64,000 nucleotides of DNA from NCBI RefSeq assembly GCF_000420625.1, contig NZ_ATVH01000017.1, positions 62,001-126,000 of the forward strand. The letters run 5' to 3'. This document shows positions 9,955 through 17,310 of this stretch, in pieces. The stretch is from Fodinicurvata sediminis DSM 21159 (GTDB lineage: Bacteria > Pseudomonadota > Alphaproteobacteria > Kiloniellales > DSM-21159). The stretch's first letter is position 1; each line of letters begins with the position of its first letter. The translations under genes were made by a program, and so were the position numbers. The notes under the pieces are model-generated. The model ran no database searches. It was not told the DNA's origin and saw only the letters and a list, made by a program, of their open reading frames with translations.

Positions 9955-10809
9955 ATGATGCCAGTAAACCCGAACGAAATCGTGGTCTCGGCGATCCAGA
10001 TCACGGCTGTGGATGGGGAGAAGGAGGCCACGGTCGGAAAGATTCTGGACCTTCTCGATACTGCAGGACAACGGGGAACGCAGCTTTGTGTATTGCCTGA
10101 ACTCTGGACGGGATTGGGGTTCTCGGATGAGTCTGTCTATCGCTCGATCGCTGAGCCCATTCCGGGGCCTGTGACGCATCGCTTGGCTGAAAAAGCCAAG
10201 AAGTACGGGATGTATATAGCAGGATCAATGTATGAAGAAGCTGGTAGTGACTATTACAATACGACCCCTTTGATCACCCCCGAGGGTAGAATTGCGGGGA
10301 AATACCGCAAAACACATTTGTTTGATGCTCCCAATAGGACGGATATCCCTCCAGGCATCATGGAATCCAAGAAGGTAAAGGCCGGAGACAACCTTGATGT
10401 CTACGAGACCGAAGTGGGAAAGGTTGGTCTTTCTGTCTGTTCGGACCTGCGCTTTCCCGAAATTTATAGGGAGATGGCACTCAAAGGCTCTGAAATCCTG
10501 GTTTGTGCTTCAGCCTTTCTCAGTCCTCGATACGATCATTGGGAATTCTTCCTGCGGGCACGTGCAACGGAGAATCAGTGTTACGTCGTTGCCTCAGGAC
10601 AGTACGGAACAGAGCCCAAATCCGGGCTTAGTTTTGTCGGCCGTAGCATGATCGTAGATCCCTGGGGCACTGTGGTGGCGACTGCGTCTGATCGTGAAGA
10701 GTGCGTGACTGCACATATTGACAGAGCATTTATTAAAGAAGTTAAGCAACGCTACCCGCTTATGGAGCAGCGTCTACCGGAATTATATCCAACTCTGAGA
10801 GGCGTGTAA
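9955..10809 (+). CDS. carbon-nitrogen hydrolase (nitrilase superfamily amidase)
   Basis: 284 residues from the first of two adjacent ATGs (9955, 9958). The nitrilase-superfamily triad is complete: Glu49 in VLPELW, Lys119 in GKYRKTHLFD and Cys162 in SVCSDLRFPE. The length and overall pattern fit amidases of the N-carbamoyl-amino-acid hydrolase, beta-ureidopropionase or omega-amidase branches rather than nitrilases sensu stricto. It ends the hyu-TRAP operon. A role consistent with its neighbours is hydrolysis of the linear N-carbamoyl or amide product released by ring opening, but that is inferred from context. Confidence 0.88.
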   Translation: MMPVNPNEIVVSAIQITAVDGEKEATVGKILDLLDTAGQRGTQLCVLPELWTGLGFSDESVYRSIAEPIPGPVTHRLAEKAKKYGMYIAGSMYEEAGSDYYNTTPLITPEGRIAGKYRKTHLFDAPNRTDIPPGIMESKKVKAGDNLDVYETEVGKVGLSVCSDLRFPEIYREMALKGSEILVCASAFLSPRYDHWEFFLRARATENQCYVVASGQYGTEPKSGLSFVGRSMIVDPWGTVVATASDREECVTAHIDRAFIKEVKQRYPLMEQRLPELYPTLRGV

Positions 10810-10850
10810 TACACAGCCCTTCTCTATTAAAGGGTCAACGCTTGCACATG

Positions 10851-10884
10851 AAAAAAGCCTCCCGCGGAGACCGCGGGAGGCTTT
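10851..10884. terminator. bidirectional rho-independent terminator
   Basis: A perfect 11-bp stem (GCCTCCCGCGG at 10857-10867 and its complement at 10871-10881) with a three-base loop is flanked by six A on the left and TTT on the right. It can therefore stop transcription from both the amidohydrolase operon and the convergent dctP. Confidence 0.88.
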
Positions 10885-10905
10885 CTTTCGCCTGAGTGCA
10901 GCTTC

Positions 10906-12039
10906 TTATTGCATGCCGTAGCTGCTTTCGTCCACCTCAGCATAAAGATTGTCGTGAAGAATTTCTTTCAGCTTTTCGCCGTCAGTACGATCCACGCCTT
11001 TAAGCAGTTCGTCCCACTTGGCCAGAGTCTCCTCGAAACGCTTGATTAGGCCTTCTGGATCTTCCAGCCCGAACTGCTCCGTACCTTGCTCTATGGCAGT
11101 CTCGGGAGCCACGTTGTTGGCGAAATCGTTGACCGAAGCTAGCATTTCTTCGTTCGGCTCATGAATCGTCACTCCATGATCCGGTGCCTCCTCAAGTGCT
11201 TCCATGGAGGCGCTCTCGTAGGCGATAAGTGCGTCCACCAGCGATGACGAGATAGTGTCGAGCATAATGCGACGTTGGTTATCGTTCAGGCCTTGCCAGA
11301 AGTCGGCATTAAATGCCCATTCCCAACCAGCAAAATAGGATCCGAGCGGAACCAGATTCACGTACTCGGCAACGTCCCAAAGCGAACGGCTTTTCAAGTC
11401 ATTCGCTGCATTTGCTGCGCAATCGAGTTGCCCACGCTCGAGACCCGTGAACATTTCCGAGGAAGGCACATTCACAGGGGTGGCTCCGACGCTTCGTGCC
11501 CAGTCTGCATGAATTGGGCCCGGCATGCGGATTTTCAGGCCTTCCAAGTCTTCCAGGTTGGCGACTTCCGTAGAACATATGAGGTGATACTGCGGTGTGG
11601 CGTAGCCGCCCGCAAAGATGATGCCCAACTCCTGGAATCGTGCCTGCATCTCAGGATCATTCATGTAGAAGTCTGTTACCGCAAAGCCTGCGGTCATAAT
11701 ATCGCGCAGTCCAAGGCCAAGAATGGAGAGAGTGTTGTCCTCAGGAAGATCGCTAGGGGTATATGTACCGGCATGGTAAGTCACCTGGGCGATACCATCC
11801 TGCAAACCACTCAGATGTGCGCTAGGGGGCAAGAGTGCAGAACCTGTGAAGAGGTTTGCCACCAGATCGCCATCGGAGGCTTCTTCCAGTTGCTCGACCC
11901 ACTGAACGTAGCCTGCACCAGTTAGGGGGTGGGTATCCGGGAACCAGATACTGGCATTGAATTCGGTTTGGGCGCTTGCCGTTCCAGCCGCCAGTACGCC
12001 GGCGACAACTCCCAGTCCTGCCATCCATGTTCTTTTCAT
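10906..12039 (-). CDS. TRAP transporter solute-binding protein (DctP family)
   Basis: 377 residues. A cleavable Sec signal peptide is clear (MKRTWMAGLGVVAGVLAAG, cleavage likely after TASA). The mature protein has DctP features: an ASIWFPDTHPLT start, LEDLEGLKIRMPGPIHADWARS near residue 165 with the conserved Arg that binds the substrate carboxylate, and SSEMFTGLERGQLD after it. It should capture the solute in the periplasm for the permeases at 8046-9938. It is transcribed toward them from its own promoter, which shares a sequence motif with the hyu promoter. The substrate is unknown. Confidence 0.9.
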   Translation of the reverse strand: MKRTWMAGLGVVAGVLAAGTASAQTEFNASIWFPDTHPLTGAGYVQWVEQLEEASDGDLVANLFTGSALLPPSAHLSGLQDGIAQVTYHAGTYTPSDLPEDNTLSILGLGLRDIMTAGFAVTDFYMNDPEMQARFQELGIIFAGGYATPQYHLICSTEVANLEDLEGLKIRMPGPIHADWARSVGATPVNVPSSEMFTGLERGQLDCAANAANDLKSRSLWDVAEYVNLVPLGSYFAGWEWAFNADFWQGLNDNQRRIMLDTISSSLVDALIAYESASMEALEEAPDHGVTIHEPNEEMLASVNDFANNVAPETAIEQGTEQFGLEDPEGLIKRFEETLAKWDELLKGVDRTDGEKLKEILHDNLYAEVDESSYGMQ

Positions 12040-12359
12040 CGTTAGATTCTCCTGGTTGCTTTCACTGCATAATTCTCTTCTGAGTGAAAAAGTACCTTAT
12101 ATTATTCATTAAAGGATAAAAAATTTCAACCCGTATTGATAAATAGATAACGAAATTTCATCACCCTGTTTCCTGGCTTACTGTAGAGTATCGTGAGCTC
12201 GGGAGGGGTAAAGTGAGTTCATGATCTTTTGGGGATGTACGTACGGATCGAGTCCAAGAGACTCTCACGTTTCACTGGTTTCATCATCTGAGGTAACGTG
12301 GCCTCATGAGAATGCTCCAGGTGCTGCTGGTAACGGCTGCGTTCTCGACCTCGTACCTT
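12040..12359. promoter_or_regulatory. intergenic region: dctP upstream control region
   Basis: 320 bases without a convincing gene. The left half (12060-12180) is AT-rich and must hold the dctP promoter. Its minus strand carries TCAATACGGGTTGA (12139-12126), matching the site upstream of hyuA. The right half up to 12359 approaches the 3' end of the LOG gene. I see no strong terminator stem for that gene here. Confidence 0.45.
12126..12140 (-). promoter_or_regulatory. candidate operator matching the hyuA upstream site
   Basis: On the minus strand this reads ATCAATACGGGTTGA, about 90 bases upstream of the dctP start. Its core TCAATACGGGT is identical to that at 433-443, and the ends TCAA/TTGA are complementary. 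The shared site suggests that the binding protein and the hyu-TRAP operon answer to the same regulator. Confidence 0.35.
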
Positions 12360-13142
12360 CTACAACACCGGCCCCGTTTCCGGCGGGCCGTTGATCAGGT
12401 GGTCGGTGATGTAATCATAGGCGGCGTCCACGGAATCGGTGCGGTAGAAGAGGTCCAGGTCTTCCTTGTTGATGGTGCCGTGGCGCACCATGGTTTCCAG
12501 GTTGAAGACCTCGTCCCAGAACTCGCTGCCGAACAGCACGATGGGAATCTTCTTCTTCATCTTGTTGGTCTGCACCAGGGTCAGAAGCTCAAAGAGCTCA
12601 TCGAGCGTTCCGAAGCCGCCGGGCATGGCGATGACCGCCTTGGCCAGATAGGTGAACCAGAACTTGCGCATGAAGAAGTAGTGGAACTCGAAGGCCAGTT
12701 CCTCGCTGACATATGTGTTCTCGAACTCCTCCCTGGGCAGGGAGATGGTCAGGCCGGCGGTGCGCGCGCCCACTTCGCGCGCCCCGCGATTGGCCGCCTC
12801 CATGATGCCTGGCCCACCGCCCGTGCAGATCACGTAACGCCCGGGGTCGTCCTCCAGCCCCATGGACCATTCGCTCAGCCGGCGCGCGAGTTCCCGCGCG
12901 GCCTCGTAATAGTGCGACATGACCTTCAGGTCTTCGGACTTATCACAGCTCTCGGACTGAGCTTCCTCTGCGCTGGGCACGCGGGCTGAGCCGAACATGA
13001 CGATGGTGTCGCGCAGGCCCAGTCGTTCGAAGCGGGCCTGCGGTTCCGCGAACTCCGAGAGTATGCGCATAGAGCGTCCTTCGCGGCTGCGCAGGAAGTC
13101 GCTGTTCTCGTAAGCCTTGCGGATTTTCTTTTCACTTTCCAT
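12360..13142 (-). CDS. LOG family protein (TIGR00730-type phosphoribohydrolase)
   Basis: 260 residues with a Rossmann-like fold. Signature motifs are GGGPGIMEAANRGA near residue 108 and MPGGFGTLDELFELLTL near 175, the PGGxGTxxE motif of LOG/YgdH-like enzymes that release the base from nucleoside 5'-monophosphates. It is about 60 residues longer at the N-terminus than the short plant-type LOG, like many proteobacterial homologues. The start codon lies 82 bases from that of the divergent multicopper oxidase. Substrate preference (cytokinin ribotides or ordinary nucleotides) cannot be told. Confidence 0.88.
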   Translation of the reverse strand: MESEKKIRKAYENSDFLRSREGRSMRILSEFAEPQARFERLGLRDTIVMFGSARVPSAEEAQSESCDKSEDLKVMSHYYEAARELARRLSEWSMGLEDDPGRYVICTGGGPGIMEAANRGAREVGARTAGLTISLPREEFENTYVSEELAFEFHYFFMRKFWFTYLAKAVIAMPGGFGTLDELFELLTLVQTNKMKKKIPIVLFGSEFWDEVFNLETMVRHGTINKEDLDLFYRTDSVDAAYDYITDHLINGPPETGPVL

Positions 13143-13224
13143 AAGGCGCGTTTACTCTTTGCACGGCCTGCTGGCAAGTGACCGGCTGTCGCAGTGCGCT
13201 GAAGGGCAGGAAGGGGATATTCCG

Positions 13225-14913
13225 ATGCGAGGTCTGTGGGTCTGCCTGGTCCTGGGGCTGGGTATCACGCTGTCGCCCGTGCAGGGGGGCGCCGAGGCGG
13301 CGGATCAGGACAGCGCCCATGGCGCCCATACCGACTCTTCGGACAGCAGGCCGGTCCTCGAAAAGGATGCCCTGACCCCCTTCGTCGATCCGCTGCCCAT
13401 CCCGCCGCGCGCCGAACCGGTGGGCAAGCATGAAGGGGCGCCGCTGTACGAGGTGACCCTGCGCCAGGTGGAGCAGAAGCTGCACCGAGATCTGCCGCCG
13501 ACCCCGGTCTTTACCTATAACGGCGTCTGGCCGGGACCGACCTTCGATCTGCCGCACGGGGAAGAGGTCTATGTGAAGTGGCGCAATGCATTGCCAGAGC
13601 ACTACCCGGAATGGCTGCCGGTCAACCTGAGCCATCATGTGCCGGACGACAGGATCCGGACGGTCACGCACCTGCACGGCGGCATCACGGAAAGCCGTTC
13701 GGATGGCTATCCCGTCTGGACCCAGGATCCCGGCGAGGAGGTGCTCTATCACTATCCCAACGGTGACGCCCAGGGCGACGGTGCCATGCTGTGGTATCAC
13801 GACCATGCCATGGGCAATACGCGCCTGAACGTCTATGCCGGCCTGGCCGGCTTCTACCTGCTGCGCAATCCCGAGACCGAGGCGGAACTGAACCTGCCCT
13901 CGGGCGACTACGAGATCCCGCTGGTGCTGCAGGATCGCAACTTCAACGAGGACGGGACGCTGGTCTATCCCGGTGTCTGCCGCAACTTCGGGGTCGTGAA
14001 CGGCGCCGTCTTCCCTTACCTGGAGGTCGAGCCTCGGCGCTATCGCTTCCGGGTGCTGAACGGCAGCAACTTCCGCATCAAGCGTCTGGCGCTGTCGAAC
14101 GGTGCCAGCTTTTCCGTGATCGGCGGCGACGACGGCCTGCTGGCGCGTACGGTGGAGACGGATGAGTTGCTGCTGGCCCCGGCCGAGCGCGCGGACATCA
14201 TTGTCGATTTCTCGGACATGGCTGGCGAGGAGGTCGTCCTGGAGAACACCACCTCCTGCTTCGGGCCACAGCGGGACGGCCAGCAGCGCATGGGGGACGT
14301 GGAGCTGCCCCACCTGATGCAGTTCCGGGTGGCCGAGCGCCGTGACACTCCGGATGAAAGCAGCATCCCGCAGCATCCCGTACCGGATGACGGGGAACTG
14401 GAGCGCATCCTGGCCGAAAAATCCGTGGAACGGGATATCACCCTGGACGAGCATGAAGACTTCCTGTTCCTGATCAATGACCGCCACTTCGATGAACCGG
14501 TGGAGATCCGGCCGCGCCTGGGCGAGTCCGAGGTCTGGAACATCGTCAACCTGACCGACGAGGCGCACCCCTTCCACATCCACCTGATCAGCTTCCGCAT
14601 CATTGAGCGGGTGCCCTTCCGGCAGGGCGGTGTCGAGGCGTACATCCGGGACCGCGATGCCGGCCAGTTGAAGGACCTGGACAGCTACCTGGTCCCCGCA
14701 CAGGCCGAGGCCCCAGCGCCGCAGGAAACGGGGCCCAAGGATGTGGCACTGGCGCCCTTCGGCTACGTCACGCGCCTGGCTGTGCGCTGGTACGGCTTCC
14801 CGGGGCGTTACGTGATTCATTGCCACCTGCTGGATCACGAGGACAACGACATGATGCGGCCCATCGAGGTGCTGCCGGCCGAAGACGCTGGACGGGCCGG
14901 GGCCGTGGATTGA
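13225..14913 (+). CDS. multicopper oxidase, CotA/bilirubin-oxidase type
   Basis: 562 residues from the ATG at 13225. This start gives a clean signal peptide (MRGLWVCLVLGLGITL, cleavage near GGAEA) and avoids overlap with the divergent LOG gene. All copper motifs are present: H149-x-H151 in HLHGG, H192-x-H194 in WYHDH, H448-P-F-H451-I-H453, and H532-C533-H534 with H538 and axial M543 in HCHLLDHEDNDMM. The pattern HLHGG-ITESRSDGYP and NVYAGLAGFYLLRN matches the CotA branch rather than CueO. It should oxidise phenols, bilirubin-like compounds or metal ions with O2 in the periplasm. It precedes arsR-arsC, but the arsR operator lies between them. Confidence 0.9.
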   Translation: MRGLWVCLVLGLGITLSPVQGGAEAADQDSAHGAHTDSSDSRPVLEKDALTPFVDPLPIPPRAEPVGKHEGAPLYEVTLRQVEQKLHRDLPPTPVFTYNGVWPGPTFDLPHGEEVYVKWRNALPEHYPEWLPVNLSHHVPDDRIRTVTHLHGGITESRSDGYPVWTQDPGEEVLYHYPNGDAQGDGAMLWYHDHAMGNTRLNVYAGLAGFYLLRNPETEAELNLPSGDYEIPLVLQDRNFNEDGTLVYPGVCRNFGVVNGAVFPYLEVEPRRYRFRVLNGSNFRIKRLALSNGASFSVIGGDDGLLARTVETDELLLAPAERADIIVDFSDMAGEEVVLENTTSCFGPQRDGQQRMGDVELPHLMQFRVAERRDTPDESSIPQHPVPDDGELERILAEKSVERDITLDEHEDFLFLINDRHFDEPVEIRPRLGESEVWNIVNLTDEAHPFHIHLISFRIIERVPFRQGGVEAYIRDRDAGQLKDLDSYLVPAQAEAPAPQETGPKDVALAPFGYVTRLAVRWYGFPGRYVIHCHLLDHEDNDMMRPIEVLPAEDAGRAGAVD

Positions 14914-14961
14914 GCTGCTGCGACCTTGAGTCGGCAGCGGAAGGGGCTTGCAGCTGGGAAA

Positions 14962-14985
14962 ATATTTCGATATTTCTCGAAATAT
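14962..14985. promoter_or_regulatory. ArsR-type palindromic operator at the arsR start
   Basis: A perfect 9-bp inverted repeat, ATATTTCGA (14962-14970) and TCGAAATAT (14977-14985), is separated by six bases. The right arm runs into the arsR start codon (14984-14986). AT-rich palindromes of this size at the start of the gene are typical ArsR/SmtB targets, so autorepression is the likely control. Confidence 0.65.
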
Positions 14986-15382
14986 GGAAACAGAAAATGC
15001 CGTCGCCGCCCTTTCCGCACTGGCCCAGACACATCGCCTGGAGGTTTTCCGTCGGCTCATGACGGCTGGACCGGACGGACTGCCCGCCGGTGAAATGGCG
15101 GCGGAGCTGTCGATTGCCCCGAACACGCTGTCCAGTCATTTGAAGATCCTGGCTCAGAGCGGGCTGGTTCGCGCAAGTCGGAACGGGCGTTCGATCCTCT
15201 ACTCCGTTAACTTCTCGGGCATGCAGGGGTTGATGAGCTTCCTGCTGCGCGACTGCTGCCAGGGACGGCCGGAGATCTGCGAACCGCTTCTGTCGACGGC
15301 CGGACAGGCCGCCTGCAGTCCGCCCCACCTGCCGCCGGAGAAGGAAGGCGGCCAACCAGAAAAGCAAAAGCCTCATGACTGA
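14984..15382 (+). CDS. arsR: ArsR family transcriptional repressor
   Basis: 132 residues from the ATG at 14984; an upstream TTG in the same frame would place coding sequence over the operator and is less likely. Winged-helix HTH: LSALAQTHRLEVFRRL near residue 8, then AELSIAPNTLSSHLKILAQS near 38 and a wing with SRNGRSILYSV. A cysteine-rich segment DCCQGRPEIC near residue 90 follows the DNA-binding domain and is the probable As(III)/Sb(III)-sensing site of this ArsR subtype. It overlaps arsC by eight bases, so the pair forms an operon. No arsenite efflux pump is encoded next to it. Confidence 0.9.
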   Translation: METENAVAALSALAQTHRLEVFRRLMTAGPDGLPAGEMAAELSIAPNTLSSHLKILAQSGLVRASRNGRSILYSVNFSGMQGLMSFLLRDCCQGRPEICEPLLSTAGQAACSPPHLPPEKEGGQPEKQKPHD

Positions 15383-15890
15383 ACCTCGCTACAACGTCCT
15401 CTTCCTTTGTACCGGGAATTCGGCACGCAGTGTCCTGGGCGAATGCCTCGTGAACCATCTAGGTGGTGGGCGCTTTCGCGGCTATAGCGCCGGTAGTCAT
15501 CCCTCGGGCCGGATCTTCCAGCCGGTACTTGAGTTCCTGGAAAGCCAGGGCCTGGAGACCGGACAGCTGCGTTCCAAGAGCTGGGACGAGTTTGCAGCGC
15601 CGGATGCGCCGCTCATGGATTTCGTCTTTACGGTTTGCGATTCCGCGGCCAACGAGGTCTGCCCGGTCTGGCCGGGCCAGCCCATCACGGCCCACTGGGG
15701 CATGCCGGACCCCGTGGCCATGGCCGGGGATGAGCAGCGGGCCGTCCGGGCGGTGCAGGAGGTGGTCCGCATGCTGTCGAACCGGATCCGGCTGTTCACC
15801 AGCCTGCCGCTGGACAGCCTGGACCGCATGAGCCTGCAAGCCCGCCTGAAGGAGATAAGCCAGTATACGGACGAGCCTGCGCCTTCCTGA
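15375..15890 (+). CDS. arsC: arsenate reductase, low-molecular-weight phosphatase fold
   Basis: 171 residues. The N-terminal P-loop LFLCTGNSARSVLGE (Cys12 to Arg18, CX5R) and the later acidic loop MPDPVAMAG are those of LMW protein tyrosine phosphatase-fold arsenate reductases. The additional cysteines in FTVCDSAANEVCP (about residues 86-95) fit the disulfide cascade of thioredoxin-coupled ArsC. The length is greater than the roughly 130-140 usual for the short family, through a C-terminal helix extension. It overlaps arsR by eight bases. An LMW-PTP acting on a protein is the alternative, but the arsR linkage favours arsenate. Confidence 0.85.
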   Translation: MTEPRYNVLFLCTGNSARSVLGECLVNHLGGGRFRGYSAGSHPSGRIFQPVLEFLESQGLETGQLRSKSWDEFAAPDAPLMDFVFTVCDSAANEVCPVWPGQPITAHWGMPDPVAMAGDEQRAVRAVQEVVRMLSNRIRLFTSLPLDSLDRMSLQARLKEISQYTDEPAPS

Positions 15891-16028
15891 AGCCTGTTCA
15901 GTCTATTTTTGGAATGGAGAGTCCTGTTCACTTGCGCGGGCAAATCTATATGATGCCGCCCGCCTGACTGGTGCTCCCTTGAACCGGAGTGACGTCAGAT
16001 ACGAGATCATGACAGACGGGAAGGACCG

Positions 16029-17141
16029 ATGAATCGACGCAAGTTCCTGAAATCCGCAGGCCTCGGTGCTGCGGCCAGCTCGACCCTCGCTACACCCGCC
16101 ATCGCGCAGAGCCAGCCGCAGGTGCGCTGGCGCATGGCGTCCAGTTTTCCGCAGAGCCTTAAGATACTCTATCAAGGTGCGGAGCGGATGGCCCAGCGTG
16201 TTTCGGAGGCCACCGATGGCAACTTCGATATCCGGGTCTTTGCCGCGGGCGAACTGGTGCCCGCCTTCGAGGTGCTGGATGCCGTCAGCAACGACACCGT
16301 CGAGTGCGGCCATTCGGCCAGCTACTACTACGTTGGCAAGAACCTGGCCTTCGGCTTCGACTGTGCCGCGCCCTTTGGCCTGACGACGCGCCAGCAGAAC
16401 GCCTGGATGTACGAGGGCGGCGGCATCGAGCTGGTGCGCGAGGTGCTGTTCGACGACTACAACATCATCAACCTGCCACTGGGCAACACCGGGGCCCAGA
16501 TGGGCGGCTGGTTCCGCAATGAAGTCAATTCCGTGGAAGACCTCGAGGGACTTAAGATGCGCATCAGCGGTTTCGCCGGCGCGGTCCTGGAGAAGCTAGG
16601 CGTGGTGCCGCAGCAGATTCCCGGCGGGGATATCTATCCTGCCCTGGAGCGCGGGACCATCGACGCCTCGGAGCTGGTCGGCCCCTACGACGACGAGTCT
16701 GTCGGGCTCTACGAGGTTGCCGAATACTACTACTATCCGGGCTGGTGGGAAGCCGGCCCGCAGACGACCCTCTACATCAACAGGGATGCCTGGAACGAGC
16801 TGACGCCCGAATACCAGGCCATTCTTCAGGGCGCCGCGGCCGAGGCCAATGTGAAAATCACCGCGCGCTATGACGCAGAGAATCCGCCGGCCCTGCGCCG
16901 TCTCGTCTCAAAGGGCACACAGCTGCGCGGCTTCAACCGCGAGATCCTGATGGCCTGCTACAAGGCCACCGAGGAACTCTATGAAGAGCAGATGGAGACG
17001 AACGACAAGTTCCGTGCCATCTACGAGGAATGGCGCAAGTTCCGCGACGAGCAATACCTCTGGTTCCGCGTGGCCGAGAGCAGCTTCGACAACTTCGCCT
17101 TCACCGCCCAGGCGCGCCTGGAACAGGAAGAGGGCAACTGA
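16029..17141 (+). CDS. TRAP solute-binding protein, TakP-like (copy 1)
   Basis: 370 residues. The Tat signal MNRRKFLKSAGLGAAAS ends at ATPAIAQ, so it is exported folded, as for the alpha-keto-acid binder TakP. Typical TakP-type stretches: SASYYYVGKNLAFGF, GNTGAQMGGWFRNEVNSVED, GLKMRISGFAGAVLEKLG and YYYYPGWWEAGP. It is strikingly similar to the next gene over almost its whole length. Where TakP and copy 2 read TEWVGPYDDEKLGF, this copy reads SELVGPYDDESVGL, so a tryptophan in the ligand-site loop is replaced by leucine. It faces the convergent dctQM-tarD operon. Likely ligands are 2-keto or 2-hydroxy acids, possibly different between copies. Confidence 0.88.
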   Translation: MNRRKFLKSAGLGAAASSTLATPAIAQSQPQVRWRMASSFPQSLKILYQGAERMAQRVSEATDGNFDIRVFAAGELVPAFEVLDAVSNDTVECGHSASYYYVGKNLAFGFDCAAPFGLTTRQQNAWMYEGGGIELVREVLFDDYNIINLPLGNTGAQMGGWFRNEVNSVEDLEGLKMRISGFAGAVLEKLGVVPQQIPGGDIYPALERGTIDASELVGPYDDESVGLYEVAEYYYYPGWWEAGPQTTLYINRDAWNELTPEYQAILQGAAAEANVKITARYDAENPPALRRLVSKGTQLRGFNREILMACYKATEELYEEQMETNDKFRAIYEEWRKFRDEQYLWFRVAESSFDNFAFTAQARLEQEEGN

Positions 17142-17174
17142 TCTGCCACGGTCCATGACCCTTTGCCTGCCAGG

Positions 17175-17190
17175 CCCCGCTTCGGCGGGG
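17175..17190 (+). terminator. weak hairpin between the two dctP copies
   Basis: A six-base stem CCCCGC/GCGGGG closes a TTCG tetraloop and is followed by only a short T-poor tail (TCTTCG). It resembles the stem after copy 2, so it may be the duplicated terminator in weakened form, allowing partial read-through. Confidence 0.45.
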
Positions 17191-17310
17191 TCTTCGCGGC
17201 CTGCCAGGGGTGCATTTTTCCTATCCTGAACAGGCGCTTTGTGTATCATGCCCGCAAGGGTGGCCGGCGCTCAGCCGGAGCCGCCCAGTTCACAACAGGG
17301 AGGAGAATTC

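Noticed and set aside
12306-12989. A 227-codon plus-strand frame opposite the LOG gene
   Set aside because: The minus strand carries the PGGFGTLDE and GGGPGIMEAANRGA motifs; the plus frame has none.
13132-15126. A 664-codon minus-strand frame opposite the multicopper oxidase
   Set aside because: All copper motifs lie on the plus strand; the antisense product is low-complexity and spans the arsR operator.
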